64,000 nucleotides of DNA from positions 1 through 64,000 of the forward strand of contig NTHE01000042.1 of NCBI GenBank assembly GCA_002551355.1, given 5' to 3'. A program made the position numbers and the translations under genes. Shown piece by piece: positions 33,055 through 41,673 of the stretch (the first letter of the stretch is position 1; each line of letters begins with the position of its first letter). Source of the stretch: Streptomyces sp. man185 (GTDB lineage: Bacteria; Actinomycetota; Actinomycetes; Streptomycetales; Streptomycetaceae). A model generated the notes under the pieces. The model was not told the origin of the DNA, did not search any database, and worked only from the letters and a program-made list of their open reading frames with translations.

Positions 33055-34145
33055 AGGAACGTCCGGAGGGCCGGCCGGGAGGACCCGTTCCCGGTCCGGT
33101 CGAAGGGGGATCCGCGGGCGCGGGCCGGCCGACCATCAAGGCGGTGGCCGCGGCGGCCGGGGTCTCCACGGCCACGGTGTCCCAGGCGGTCAACGGCACG
33201 GGCCGGATCTCGGAGTCGACCCGCCGCCGGGTCCTGGCGGCGGCGGCCGAGCTGGGGTGGTCGCCCAGCGCGTCGGCGACCGCCCTGCGCCGGGCGCGGA
33301 CGCGGACGATCGCGCTCGTCGTGCGCCGCCCCACGGACGTCCTCGGCGTCGACCCCCACTTCAGCGAGCTGATCACCGGTCTGGAAGGCGAGCTGGCGCC
33401 CCGGGGCTATGGTCTGCTGCTGCATCTGGTCCCGGGCATGGCCGAGGAGAGCGCGCTGTACGAACGGCTCGTCGCCGAGGGCAGGATCGACGGTGCGGTG
33501 CTGACCGAGGCCCGGTCGGACGACCCGCGCCCCGGGCTCCTTGAGAACCTCGGGCTGCCCGCCGTGCTGCTCGGCGCGCCGGACCCCGCGGGCCCGGTGC
33601 CCGGGGTGGGCCTCGGGCAGCAGGGGGCGGGGGTCCGTGAGGCCGTCGCCCATCTGCTGGCGCTGGGCCACCGGCGTATCGCGTACGTCGCGGGCCCGGC
33701 CGAGCTGGTGCACACCGGGGCGCGGCGGGCGGCGTTCGAACAGGCGCTGGCCGAGGCGGGGCTGGCACCCGCCGCCGTCCGGCACACCGACTTCACCGAG
33801 GAGGCCGCCGTCGCGGTCACCGAGGAGCTTCTCGCGCTGCCGGACCGGCCCACCGCCCTGGTCTTCCCCAACGACTCCATGGCCGTCTGCGGGATGGGCG
33901 CGGCCCAGCGCGCCGGACTGCGGGTGCCCGCGGACGTGTCGGTGGTGGGGTACGACAACCTCCCCCTGGGCCGCTGGCTGCACCCCCGCCTCAGCAGCGT
34001 GGACCAGCAGGTGCAGCGGGTCGGCGCGGCCGCCGCGCTGACGCTGCTCGCCCGGTGCGGCGAGGACGTTCCCGTGGCGCTGCTGGAGGGACGACCGCGC
34101 CTGGTCGTACGGGAGTCGACCGGTCCCGTGCCTGCCACTCCCTGA
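33051..34145 (+). CDS. LacI-family transcriptional repressor
   Basis: A 364-residue regulator starting at GTG 33051. After a 25-residue glycine/proline-rich leader the helix-turn-helix reads TIKAVAAAAGVSTATVSQAV and continues NGTGRISESTRRRVL with the hinge LGWSPSASATALRR; the ligand domain follows (IALVVRRPTDVLGVDPHFSE, HRRIAYVAGPAE, VSVVGYDNLPLGRWLHPRLS). The ligand is presumably a product of the glycosidases encoded next. The operator candidate at 29905-29920 has the symmetry expected for this family. It sits inside the operon it is likely to control. Confidence 0.92.
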   Translation: MKERPEGRPGGPVPGPVEGGSAGAGRPTIKAVAAAAGVSTATVSQAVNGTGRISESTRRRVLAAAAELGWSPSASATALRRARTRTIALVVRRPTDVLGVDPHFSELITGLEGELAPRGYGLLLHLVPGMAEESALYERLVAEGRIDGAVLTEARSDDPRPGLLENLGLPAVLLGAPDPAGPVPGVGLGQQGAGVREAVAHLLALGHRRIAYVAGPAELVHTGARRAAFEQALAEAGLAPAAVRHTDFTEEAAVAVTEELLALPDRPTALVFPNDSMAVCGMGAAQRAGLRVPADVSVVGYDNLPLGRWLHPRLSSVDQQVQRVGAAAALTLLARCGEDVPVALLEGRPRLVVRESTGPVPATP

Positions 34146-34272
34146 CCCATGGACCGTTCACCTCGCACCGCGCGCGGGCCGCCGGGCCTGTCCCGCACCA
34201 CTGCCTGGCCGGCGCGCCTCCCCGGACCGCGGCCGACCGATCCCGTACACCGAAGAACGCCGGAGAAGGACC

Positions 34273-36207
34273 ATGCGACGCCACAGCGCCCAACTCACCC
34301 ATGACCATGCCGTACTCCCCTGGCTCGGCGCCAACTTCTGGTCCCGCACGGGCGGTCCGCTGATGTGGCGGGACTACGACCCGAAGACCGTGCGCGAGGA
34401 GCTGGCCGTCCTGCGCGAGCACGGGCTGACGATGACCCGGTCGTTCTTCTACTGGCCGGACTTCCACCCGGAGCCGGGGCGGATCGACGAGGAGCTGTGC
34501 GACCGCTTCCGGGACTTCCTCGACGCCCACACCGAGGCGGGGATGGGGACCGTGCCGACGTTCATCGTCGGCCATATGTCCGGCGAGAACTGGGACCCGG
34601 TCTGGCGCGGGGGGCGTGACCTGTACGAGGACGTGTGGCTCGTCGGGCGGCAGGCCTGGTTCGTCTCGCAGATGACCCGGCGGTTCAAGGACCACCCCGC
34701 CGTGACCGGCTGGCTGATCACCAACGAGATGCCGGGCTACGGGCGTGTCTACCAGGTGGACCCGCCCTCCAGTGATGTGGTCACCGCCTGGGCGCAGTTC
34801 ATGTGCGACGCGGTGCGCGCGGCGGGCGGGACGCAGCCCGTGTCGCTCGGCGACGGGGCGTGGGGCATCGAGGTGACGGGCCGCGACAACGGCTTCTCGC
34901 TGCGGGACACCGCGGAGTACGTGGACTTCGTGGGGCCGCACGTCTACCGCTCGGACACGGACCGGCCGCGCCAGCACTACCGGGCCGCGTTCGAGTGCGA
35001 ACTCGCGGCGGTGACCGGGCAGCCGGTCGTGCTGGAGGAGTTCGGGCTCTCCACCGACACGGTCTCGGCGGCGAACTCCGGGGTCTTCTACCGGCAGACC
35101 CTGCACAATTCGCTGCTCGGCGGGGCCACCGGCTGGATCGCGTGGAACAACACGGACTACGACGACCTGTGGGACCAGTCCCCGTACGACCACCACCCCT
35201 TCGAGATGCATTTCGGCATCACCGACAGCAGCGGCCGCCCCAAGGAACCGCTGCGCGAACTGGCCTCCTTCGCGGCGGTGTTGAAGCGGGTCGACTTCGC
35301 CCGGTGCCACCGCTCCGACGCGGACGCCGCGCTGGTGGTGCCCGCGTTCCTGGAGCGCGGCTACCCCTACAGCCGGCCCGCCGACCGGCCGCTGATCTTC
35401 ACCTCCCTGCATCAGGGGTACGTGACGGCGCGCGGCGCGGATCTGCCCGTGGCGTTCGCCCGGGAGGCCGACGGTCTGCCGGACGACGCCACGCTGTACC
35501 TGCTGCCGTCGACCCGTCAGCTGACGACCCGCACCCGGCGGGCGCTGGAGCGGCGGGCCCGTGCGGGCGCGACGGTGTACCTGTCGTTCTGCTCGGGTGA
35601 GCACCCGGGGACGCGCGGCCCGTGGTTCGACGACCTGGACGGGCTGTTCGGGGTCGAGCTCCAGCTCTCCTACGGGGTGGCGGAGCCGATCGAGGACGAC
35701 GTCCTGGAGATGACGTTCGCCGAGGACTTCGGTTCCATCGCGGCGGGCGAGACGCTGGTCTTCCCGGTCGCCGGGAACGAGGACAGCCGCGCCTACCTCC
35801 CGGTGGTACCGGCGGGGGCCCGGGTGGTCGCCACCGACGCGCACGGCCGTCCGGCGCTGCTGTGCCACGGGACGGGTGAGGGCCGTACGGTACTGGCGAC
35901 CTACCCGCTGGAGCACATGGCCGCCCGCACGGCCCGCGCGAACCCCGAGCGGACGCACCGGCTGTACGCGGCGCTCGCCGAGGTCGCCGGGGCGGCGCGG
36001 CCGGTGACGGTCGACAGCCCGTACGTCGCCGCGGACACCCTCGTCCACGAGGACGGGACGCGGTACGTGTGGCTGGTGAGCCAGTCCGACGCGGAGGTGA
36101 CCGTACGCCCCGTTGCGGACGGTGAGCTGCGCGAGCTGGAGGGCGGTGGGCCGGTGCGGGACGTGGTGATCGCCCCGTACGGGGTGCGCGTCCTCGAACT
36201 GCGCTGA
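34273..36207 (+). CDS. glycoside hydrolase, GH5-like (clan A)
   Basis: A 644-residue cytosolic glycosidase, with no signal peptide, starting at ATG 34273 after GGAGAAGGACC. The first 330 residues form a TIM barrel: LGANFWSRTGGPLMWRDYDP, the acid/base motif GWLITNEMPGY (E152), VDFVGPHVYRS and the nucleophile region VVLEEFGLSTDT (E256), the 4/7 geometry of clan A. After about residue 350 comes a domain resembling a trimerisation/glutamine-amidotransferase fold (LYLLPSTRQLTTRTRRALER) and a small beta domain at the end, as in beta-galactosidase-type or GH5 beta-mannosidase-type enzymes. Together with the importer it would hydrolyse an imported oligosaccharide inside the cell; mannoside is a guess. 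It lies 127 bases after the LacI gene, same strand. Confidence 0.87.
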   Translation: MRRHSAQLTHDHAVLPWLGANFWSRTGGPLMWRDYDPKTVREELAVLREHGLTMTRSFFYWPDFHPEPGRIDEELCDRFRDFLDAHTEAGMGTVPTFIVGHMSGENWDPVWRGGRDLYEDVWLVGRQAWFVSQMTRRFKDHPAVTGWLITNEMPGYGRVYQVDPPSSDVVTAWAQFMCDAVRAAGGTQPVSLGDGAWGIEVTGRDNGFSLRDTAEYVDFVGPHVYRSDTDRPRQHYRAAFECELAAVTGQPVVLEEFGLSTDTVSAANSGVFYRQTLHNSLLGGATGWIAWNNTDYDDLWDQSPYDHHPFEMHFGITDSSGRPKEPLRELASFAAVLKRVDFARCHRSDADAALVVPAFLERGYPYSRPADRPLIFTSLHQGYVTARGADLPVAFAREADGLPDDATLYLLPSTRQLTTRTRRALERRARAGATVYLSFCSGEHPGTRGPWFDDLDGLFGVELQLSYGVAEPIEDDVLEMTFAEDFGSIAAGETLVFPVAGNEDSRAYLPVVPAGARVVATDAHGRPALLCHGTGEGRTVLATYPLEHMAARTARANPERTHRLYAALAEVAGAARPVTVDSPYVAADTLVHEDGTRYVWLVSQSDAEVTVRPVADGELRELEGGGPVRDVVIAPYGVRVLELR

Positions 36208-36270
36208 CCGGCCCGCCCGTCCCCTCTGTGTGCCCGTCCCGATCTGCTTCCGGCCGAGGAGATCCGTGCC

Positions 36271-38697
36271 ATGACCGACGCCCTCTACCGCGACCCCGCC
36301 GCGCCCGTCGCCGCCCGGGTGCGGGATCTGCTAAGCCAAATGACCCTGACCGAGAAGGTGGGGCAGGTCAACCAGCGGATGTACGGCTGGAACGCGTACG
36401 AGCGGACGGCGACCGGCCATCGGCTCACCGACGCGTTCCGCGCCGAGGTGGCCGCGTACGACGGGATGGGCGCGCTGTACGGGTTGCAGCGCGCGGACGC
36501 CTGGTCGGGGGTGACGGCGGAGACGGGCATCGGGGCGGCGGAGGGTGCGCGGGTGTCCGACGCCGTCCAGCGCCATGTCGTGGAGCACTCCCGCCTCGGG
36601 ATCCCGGTCCTGATGGTGGAGGAGATGCCGCACGGGCTCCAGGCGCTGGACGGCACCCTGTTGCCGGTCAACCTGGCGGTCGGCGCGACGTGGAATCCCG
36701 AGCTGTACGAGGAGGCGGCCGCGCTCGCGGCGGCGCAGCTGCGTTCACGGGGCGGGCATGTGGCCCTGGTGTCGGCGCTCGACCTGGTGCGGGATCCGCG
36801 CTGGGGGCGTGCCGAGGAGTGTTTCGGCGAGGACCCGTATCTGGCGGCCCGGTTCACCGAAGCGCTGGTGCGCGGGGTGCAGGGGCCGCCGGGTGAGCGG
36901 ATCGGGCCGGACCGGGCGGCGGTCGTGCTCAAGCACTTCGCGGGGCAGGGGGCCACGGTCGGCGGCCGCAACAGCGCGGCGACCGAGCTGGGTCTCCGGG
37001 AGCTGCACGAGATCCACCTGGAGGCCGCCCTGGCAGGAGTCCGGGCAGGGGCCGCCGGGGTGATGGCCGCGTACAACGAGTTCGACGGCCTGCCCTGCGC
37101 GGCGAACCGGGATCTGCTGACCGGAATCCTGCGCGAGACGTGGGGGTTCACGGGTGTGGTGATGGCCGACGGGCTGGCGCTGGACCGGCTGGTGCGGCTG
37201 GCCGGGGACCCGGTGGCGGCCGGGGCGCTGGCGTTGGCGGCGGGCACCGATCTGAGCCTGTGGGACGGCTGCTTTCCGCGACTTGCGGAGGCCGTCGGCA
37301 GCGGGCTGGTCGACGAGGCGGTTCTCGATGCGGCCGTGGGGCGGGTCCTCGCGCTGAAGTTCCGGCTCGGGCTCTTCGAGCGGCCGTACACCGGGGACCG
37401 GGCTCCGGCCGCCGGGCCGGAGCGGCTGAGCGAACGTATCGCCCGGGAGTCCGTCACGCTCCTGGCGCACGACCGGGTGACGCTGCCCCTCAGCGGCGGG
37501 GCCCGCATCGCGGTCCTCGGCCCGAACGCCGACTCCGTACCGCAGCAGATCGGCGACTACACCGCACCCCAGCGCCCCGGCACCGGTGTGAGCGTCCTCG
37601 ACGGGCTGCGGGCGGCGGCACCGGCCGGCACGGAGATCGGGTACGCGCAGGGCTGCGGCCTCGTCGGCGGTGACCGGTCGGCCCTCCCGGACGCGGTCGT
37701 GCTCGCGGCCGGAGCGGATGTCGCGGTGGTGGTGCTCGGCGGGTCGAGTGCGCGGGCGGCGGAGACCCGCTTCGATGCCAACGGCGCGGCCGTCGTCACC
37801 GGCACCCCCGGTGGGATGACCTGCGGCGAAGGGGTGGATCTGGCTGACCTCGCGCTGCCGGAGGGCCAGTTGGCCCTGCTGGACGCGGTGGCCGCGACGG
37901 GAACGCCCGTGGTGGTGGTGCTGGTCCAGGGACGCCCGCACGCGCTGGCGGACCTGACCGGCCGGGTGGGGGCGGTGCTCAGTGCGTGGTACCCGGGGCC
38001 GTGGGGCGGTCGCGCGGTGGCCGACGTGCTGTTCGGCGCGGCGGAGCCGGTGGGTCGGCTGCCGGTGTCGGTACCGCGGTCGGCCGCCCAACTGCCGGTG
38101 TTCTACAACGGGAAGGACCACGGCTACCGGGGCTATGTCGACCAGCCCGCCACCGCGCGTCACGCCTTCGGCCACGGCCTGACGTACAGCACGGTGGAGT
38201 ACGGCGTGCCGCGGCTGTCCCGTTCGGTGGTGAGCGTCGTGGAATTCTCCGAGGAGGGCGACGCGGGGGCTTCCCCGCCGGAACGCGGTGCCGGGTACGG
38301 CCCGGGGGCCGGTGGCGGGTCAAGGCCGGTTCACGGGCCGGTCGTGTGCTCGGTCGAGGTGCGCAACACGGGTGAGCGGCCGGTGCGGGAGACGGTCCAG
38401 CTCTACGTACGCCGGGTGCACGGCGGGTCGTCGTGGCCGCGGGTACGGGAACTGCGCGGGTTCGACCGGGTCACCCTGGCACCCGGGGAGCGGGCGGAGG
38501 TCTCCTTCACCGTGGACGCGAGGGTGCTGGCGTCCGTGTCATGCTCGGGACGACGGGTGGTGGAGCCCGGGGAGTTCGGGATCGAGGCGGGTCCGTCCTC
38601 GGACCATGCGCAGGGCGTGCGGCTCACGGTGCGGGCTTCGGCGCCGAAGGGTGTCTCCGGCGCCGAAGCTCCTGGTTCGTCGCGTCAGGCCACGTAG
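36271..38697 (+). CDS. glycoside hydrolase family 3 (beta-glycosidase)
   Basis: An 808-residue intracellular GH3 enzyme. Domain 1 (about 1-370) shows LLSQMTLTEKVGQVNQRMYG, the substrate-binding segment DLVRDPRWGRAEECFGEDPY, the KH pair in VVLKHFAGQG and the nucleophile D300 in GFTGVVMADGLAL. Usual GH3 enzymes have Trp or Tyr after this Asp; here it is Gly, so the +/-1 subsite differs. Domain 2 (about 390-600) has VAVVVLGGSSARA and a C-terminal FnIII domain ends the protein (VQLYVRRVHGGSSWPRVREL). A glycine/serine-rich insert lies near residues 660-690. Co-encoded with the GH5-like enzyme and importer, it probably completes breakdown to monosaccharide. Confidence 0.92.
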   Translation: MTDALYRDPAAPVAARVRDLLSQMTLTEKVGQVNQRMYGWNAYERTATGHRLTDAFRAEVAAYDGMGALYGLQRADAWSGVTAETGIGAAEGARVSDAVQRHVVEHSRLGIPVLMVEEMPHGLQALDGTLLPVNLAVGATWNPELYEEAAALAAAQLRSRGGHVALVSALDLVRDPRWGRAEECFGEDPYLAARFTEALVRGVQGPPGERIGPDRAAVVLKHFAGQGATVGGRNSAATELGLRELHEIHLEAALAGVRAGAAGVMAAYNEFDGLPCAANRDLLTGILRETWGFTGVVMADGLALDRLVRLAGDPVAAGALALAAGTDLSLWDGCFPRLAEAVGSGLVDEAVLDAAVGRVLALKFRLGLFERPYTGDRAPAAGPERLSERIARESVTLLAHDRVTLPLSGGARIAVLGPNADSVPQQIGDYTAPQRPGTGVSVLDGLRAAAPAGTEIGYAQGCGLVGGDRSALPDAVVLAAGADVAVVVLGGSSARAAETRFDANGAAVVTGTPGGMTCGEGVDLADLALPEGQLALLDAVAATGTPVVVVLVQGRPHALADLTGRVGAVLSAWYPGPWGGRAVADVLFGAAEPVGRLPVSVPRSAAQLPVFYNGKDHGYRGYVDQPATARHAFGHGLTYSTVEYGVPRLSRSVVSVVEFSEEGDAGASPPERGAGYGPGAGGGSRPVHGPVVCSVEVRNTGERPVRETVQLYVRRVHGGSSWPRVRELRGFDRVTLAPGERAEVSFTVDARVLASVSCSGRRVVEPGEFGIEAGPSSDHAQGVRLTVRASAPKGVSGAEAPGSSRQAT

Positions 38698-39020
38698 ACC
38701 TCGGCGCGGTCGATGCTCACGAAGGACCCGCCCGTTCCGGTACGGGAACTCGGATCCTTCGCGCACCTCGGGGTAACCGCCCGCCCCGTCGATGGCGACC
38801 GCGTCGCCGGAGGCGGTGTAGGGGTTGGACATGAGGGCGAAGTTGAGACCGTTGTGCTGGTACTGGTCGATGCACTTGTACGCGAGGTGGAGCCGCCCGT
38901 CGAGCTGGAGGATGCCCGCGTCGATGGCGAAGTCGTCGGCGTGGTTGGGCGGGGCGAGTTTCGCCTTGAAGCCGTACGGGCCTGCCGGGTCGTCGCCCTC
39001 CGACTCCAGGTGCGGAGCAG
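38685..39020 (-). pseudogene. GH43 glycosidase remnant
   Basis: On the minus strand a segment of a family 43 glycosidase is well preserved: GPYGFKAKLAPPNHADDFAI, then DAGILQLDGRLHLAYKCIDQ and YQHNGLNFALMSNPYTASGD. After EFPYRNGR (about 38730) the frame is lost; the natural protein end SFVSIDRAEVYVA reads in a neighbouring frame to a stop at 38685. The N-terminal half, with the catalytic aspartates, is missing, so this is a deletion remnant of a gene formerly facing the oligosaccharide operon. Its 3' end overlaps the GH3 3' end by 13 bases. Confidence 0.7.
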
Positions 39021-39066
39021 TGGTTCGGCGGGTGGAGGCCGGTCGCACCGGATCATCGGTGACGGT

Positions 39067-39693
39067 TCACGTGGCGGGGCGGGTGTGCACACTGACCGCG
39101 TAGCCGCCGCCGTCGGTGTAGGGGTCGCCGCTCCAGGTCGAGCAGCGCTGCCGCAGGGTCAGCCCGGCGCGGGTACACCACTGGTCGAACTCGGCGAGGG
39201 TCACCGGCGCTTCCGCCAGCGGCAGGTGGGCCGCGTCCAGCCCCATGCCGGTGACCAGGAGACCGCCCGGGCGCAGTGCGGCGGCCAGTTGCCCGACGAC
39301 GGTCGCTCCGGCGCCCGGGGCCAGCAGAGGGATGACGTTGCCGGCGGCGAGCACCAGGTCGAAGTCCGCGTCCAGGCCGAGGGAGTCCAGCCGGGCCAGG
39401 TCACCGAGGAGCCAGTCCTGTGCGGGCGCCTCGCGGCGTGCGACGGCCAGCATCGAGGAGTCGACGTCCACGCCGGTGCAGTGGTGGCCCAGTTCGGCGA
39501 GCCGGATCGCGATGCGGCCGGTGCCGCAGCCCGCGTCGAGCACGCGGGCCGCGGGCTTCAGGAGCGCGGTGCAGAAGGTGGCTTCGCCGTGGACGTCATG
39601 GCCCGACGCGGCGAGCCGGGCGAATCGCCGCGCGTACTCCTCCCCCGCCTGTCCACCGGTCAGTTCGGCCCAACGGTCGCGTTGCCCTGTCAT
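39067..39693 (-). CDS. SAM-dependent methyltransferase
   Basis: A 208-residue class I methyltransferase. Motif I VLDAGCGTGRIAIRLAELGH, acidic beta-2 residue in TGVDVDSSMLAVA, DWLLGDLARLDSL and LVLAAGNVIPLLAP are clear, and LRPGGLLVTGMGLD matches post-motif III. There is no membrane segment. The substrate is unknown. It stands between the GH43 remnant and another methyltransferase on the same strand 122 bases upstream; they may be independent units. Confidence 0.87.
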   Translation of the reverse strand: MTGQRDRWAELTGGQAGEEYARRFARLAASGHDVHGEATFCTALLKPAARVLDAGCGTGRIAIRLAELGHHCTGVDVDSSMLAVARREAPAQDWLLGDLARLDSLGLDADFDLVLAAGNVIPLLAPGAGATVVGQLAAALRPGGLLVTGMGLDAAHLPLAEAPVTLAEFDQWCTRAGLTLRQRCSTWSGDPYTDGGGYAVSVHTRPAT

Positions 39694-39814
39694 GTTCCAA
39701 CGTGCCTTCCGGTTCGTCCTCCCCCAGCGGGAGCATAAACGAGCGGCTCGCGCAGAGCTCCGTTCGGGCGGCCCGGCCCCGGGAAAGCCGGGGAGTAGTG
39801 GCGGCCCCTGCCGG

Positions 39815-40642
39815 TCAGCCCGGGGGTCCCTGGGGCTTTCGCCCCCAGGCCGTGAGCATCCCGGCCGACAATGCGGCGCACGCGTCGCTCTGCAGGTACC
39901 GAACCGCTGCGTCGACGCCCGCTTCGTCGACCAGGCCGGTGGAGAGCATGGCTTCCCTGCTGCGCTGCCAGGTGTCGGCCCAGAAGCGGCTGATGGCGCT
40001 GCCGGGCAGCAGCGGCGGGACGTGGATCTCGGCCGCCACGTGTCCGAGTCCCGACTCGCGCAGGAGGTTCGGGTATGACGGGACCTGGGAGACGTCGGTG
40101 CCGATGGTGGCCCGCAGCCCCTGCCACATCGCCCGCATCGCCGTGGTGTACGGGGTGGCCGGTGTCCGCTCGCTCGTCAGGTCGACCGCGTCGCTGAGCA
40201 CCAGTACGCCGCCGGGTGTGAGGAGTTCGGCGAACTTCCCGATCAGGCGGTCCCGCTCCGGCAGGTGCATCAGCACGAAGCGCGCGTGTACGAGCTCGAA
40301 GCCGCCGGGGGCGAAGTCGGGTGCGGTGACGTCGGCCTGCAGCGTCCGGAGGCCGGGGGCGGGGCGTGCGTCCAGGAACCGTACGTCGCGGTCCACGGCG
40401 AGCACGCTCGCGACCCCGGCCTCGCCCAGCAGCCGGCGGGAGACGGTGCCTGTTCCGGCTCCGATGTCGAGGCAGCGCCATCCCGGTCCTGCGCCGAGCG
40501 CCCGCAGCCGGGCCATCGTGATGTCGTCGTAGGCGAGCGCACCGAAGTCGATGCGCTCCGCCTCCCCCGCCCGGTCGGGTCGGAAGAACGCCTCGCCGTA
40601 GCGGCCCTCGCCCGGCGCGCCCGCGGGAGGAGAGGAGTTCAT
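39815..40642 (-). CDS. SAM-dependent methyltransferase (UbiE/SmtA-like)
   Basis: A 275-residue methyltransferase starting MNSSPPAGAPGEGRYGEAFF at 40642, with GGAGAGGAG just upstream. Motif I CLDIGAGTGTVSRRLLGEAG, VLAVDRDVRFLDARP, the motif II region FELVHARFVLMHLPERDRLI and the LLTPGGVLVLSDAVDL segment identify the family; the C-terminal helix bundle reads ISRFWADTWQRSREAMLS. Small-molecule methyltransferases with this layout often act in secondary metabolism, but neighbours give no substrate. Confidence 0.87.
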   Translation of the reverse strand: MNSSPPAGAPGEGRYGEAFFRPDRAGEAERIDFGALAYDDITMARLRALGAGPGWRCLDIGAGTGTVSRRLLGEAGVASVLAVDRDVRFLDARPAPGLRTLQADVTAPDFAPGGFELVHARFVLMHLPERDRLIGKFAELLTPGGVLVLSDAVDLTSERTPATPYTTAMRAMWQGLRATIGTDVSQVPSYPNLLRESGLGHVAAEIHVPPLLPGSAISRFWADTWQRSREAMLSTGLVDEAGVDAAVRYLQSDACAALSAGMLTAWGRKPQGPPG

Positions 40643-41001
40643 GCCGTCACCGGTACGCCACCGGGCCGGCCGCCCCGGCTCCGTCGTGGCCCTCGGCCGT
40701 CCGCAGAGGGGGTGGGCGGGTCGTCGAGCAGTTCCATGGCCAGGCCTCTCCACGCGACTGGGATGGTGCGGGCGCCCCCGGACCGGGGCCGCCCGCGGTC
40801 ATCCTTCACCGGCGCTCGTCCGCGCGGCCGAGGCTCGCCGATGCCCCGCCGCGGGGCCCGAAGAATCCTTCGTACGGTCCGCCGAGCGCGGACTGCGACA
40901 CCCGGAGAGCGCGAGGAGAGCGCGACGGGGGCAGCTCACCGCGGTGAGCTGCCCCCTGGTGGCCGATTGCTCGGTGCGGGGAGCCGTGCACCCGCCCGGC
41001 C
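40643..41001. other. 359 bases without a gene, containing a 30-base perfect palindrome
   Basis: No convincing reading frame. The stretch holds the upstream region of the methyltransferase at 40642 and the terminator-like palindrome at 40925-40954. Confidence 0.5.
40925..40954. terminator. 30-base perfect palindrome, strong hairpin
   Basis: GGGGGCAGCTCACC followed by GC and GGTGAGCTGCCCCC gives an unbroken palindrome able to form a 14-base-pair stem. It lies 48 bases after the stop of the minus-strand gene at 41002, so a factor-independent terminator without T-run (common in Streptomyces) is the likely role. Confidence 0.6.
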
Positions 41002-41454
41002 TCAGCCCTGCTCTTCCAGGGAATCCGCGAACGCACGCAGCGCGTCGGCCAGATCCTTCTTCGTGGGCAGTTCCTCGACCTTCTCCTCCAAGGCCTCGAT
41101 GCGCTCGGCGACCTCCTCGATGTCGACCGGATCCGTCGGCGAAGGGCTGGGTCCATCGGTGGGATGCGGCCCGCTCGGCCCGGGGGTCGGCTCGGAACCC
41201 CCGGAGGATCCGGAGTCACTGCCCTCCGACCCCCCGGAACCGCTCACGCTCCCGGCATCGGAGCCGCCCGAGACCTCGCCCCCGGCACTCGACCCCACGG
41301 GCACGCTCTCGGCCGGCACCGGCTCCGGTCCGGCCGGCCCGTCGTCCGACGTACCCACCGCCAGTGCCCCGCCGACGCCGAACACCACCGCGGCGGCGGC
41401 GCCGGCCAGTGCCGTCGTCACGCGTCTCACCCGTATTTTCCCCGTGGCTGCCAT
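41002..41454 (-). CDS. membrane-anchored or secreted Ser/Gly-rich protein
   Basis: A 150-residue protein starting MAATGKIRVRRVTTALAGAA with one hydrophobic N-terminal helix (signal peptide or anchor), a low-complexity middle rich in Gly, Ser, Glu and Pro (about residues 45-105, SGSGGSEGSDSGSSGG type), and a short C-terminal coiled coil (IEEVAERIEALEEKVEELPT). This suggests an outward-facing spacer ending in an oligomerisation helix. No family recognised. Start alternative: an in-frame ATG at 41472; neither has a strong ribosome site. Confidence 0.65.
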   Translation of the reverse strand: MAATGKIRVRRVTTALAGAAAAVVFGVGGALAVGTSDDGPAGPEPVPAESVPVGSSAGGEVSGGSDAGSVSGSGGSEGSDSGSSGGSEPTPGPSGPHPTDGPSPSPTDPVDIEEVAERIEALEEKVEELPTKKDLADALRAFADSLEEQG

Positions 41455-41612
41455 GGCTCGGAGCCTAGCCATCGCGCCCGGCGGAAGGGCGGATTCCCGC
41501 ATGACCGTGCGCGATCCCGGCGCGTGCGCGCCTCGGCCGTAGCAGGGGCGCCCGGCGTCTCCTGGGCCCCGTCTCCACGACTCCGCCACTCTGACTATCA
41601 AAATTTGACTTG

Positions 41613-41673
41613 ACAGGTTAGATCAGAGCGACATGATGAATCTAACCGTTAAAAGAAATCAAAGGGGTTAGAC
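41613..41673 (+). promoter_or_regulatory. AT-rich promoter region with GGTTAGA dyad before the alpha/beta hydrolase
   Basis: TTGACA is followed by GGTTAGA, about 18 bases, then TCTAACC (a 7-base inverted repeat), and a third GGTTAGA directly before the start codon. Repeated GGTTAGA elements in otherwise GC-rich DNA suggest an operator controlling the hydrolase, though no regulator gene adjoins it. Confidence 0.5.

Noticed and set aside
41070..41330. Ser/Gly/Pro-rich repeat-like stretch on the minus strand
   Set aside because: It is the low-complexity spacer of the membrane-anchored protein at 41002-41454, not a CRISPR or DNA-level tandem repeat.
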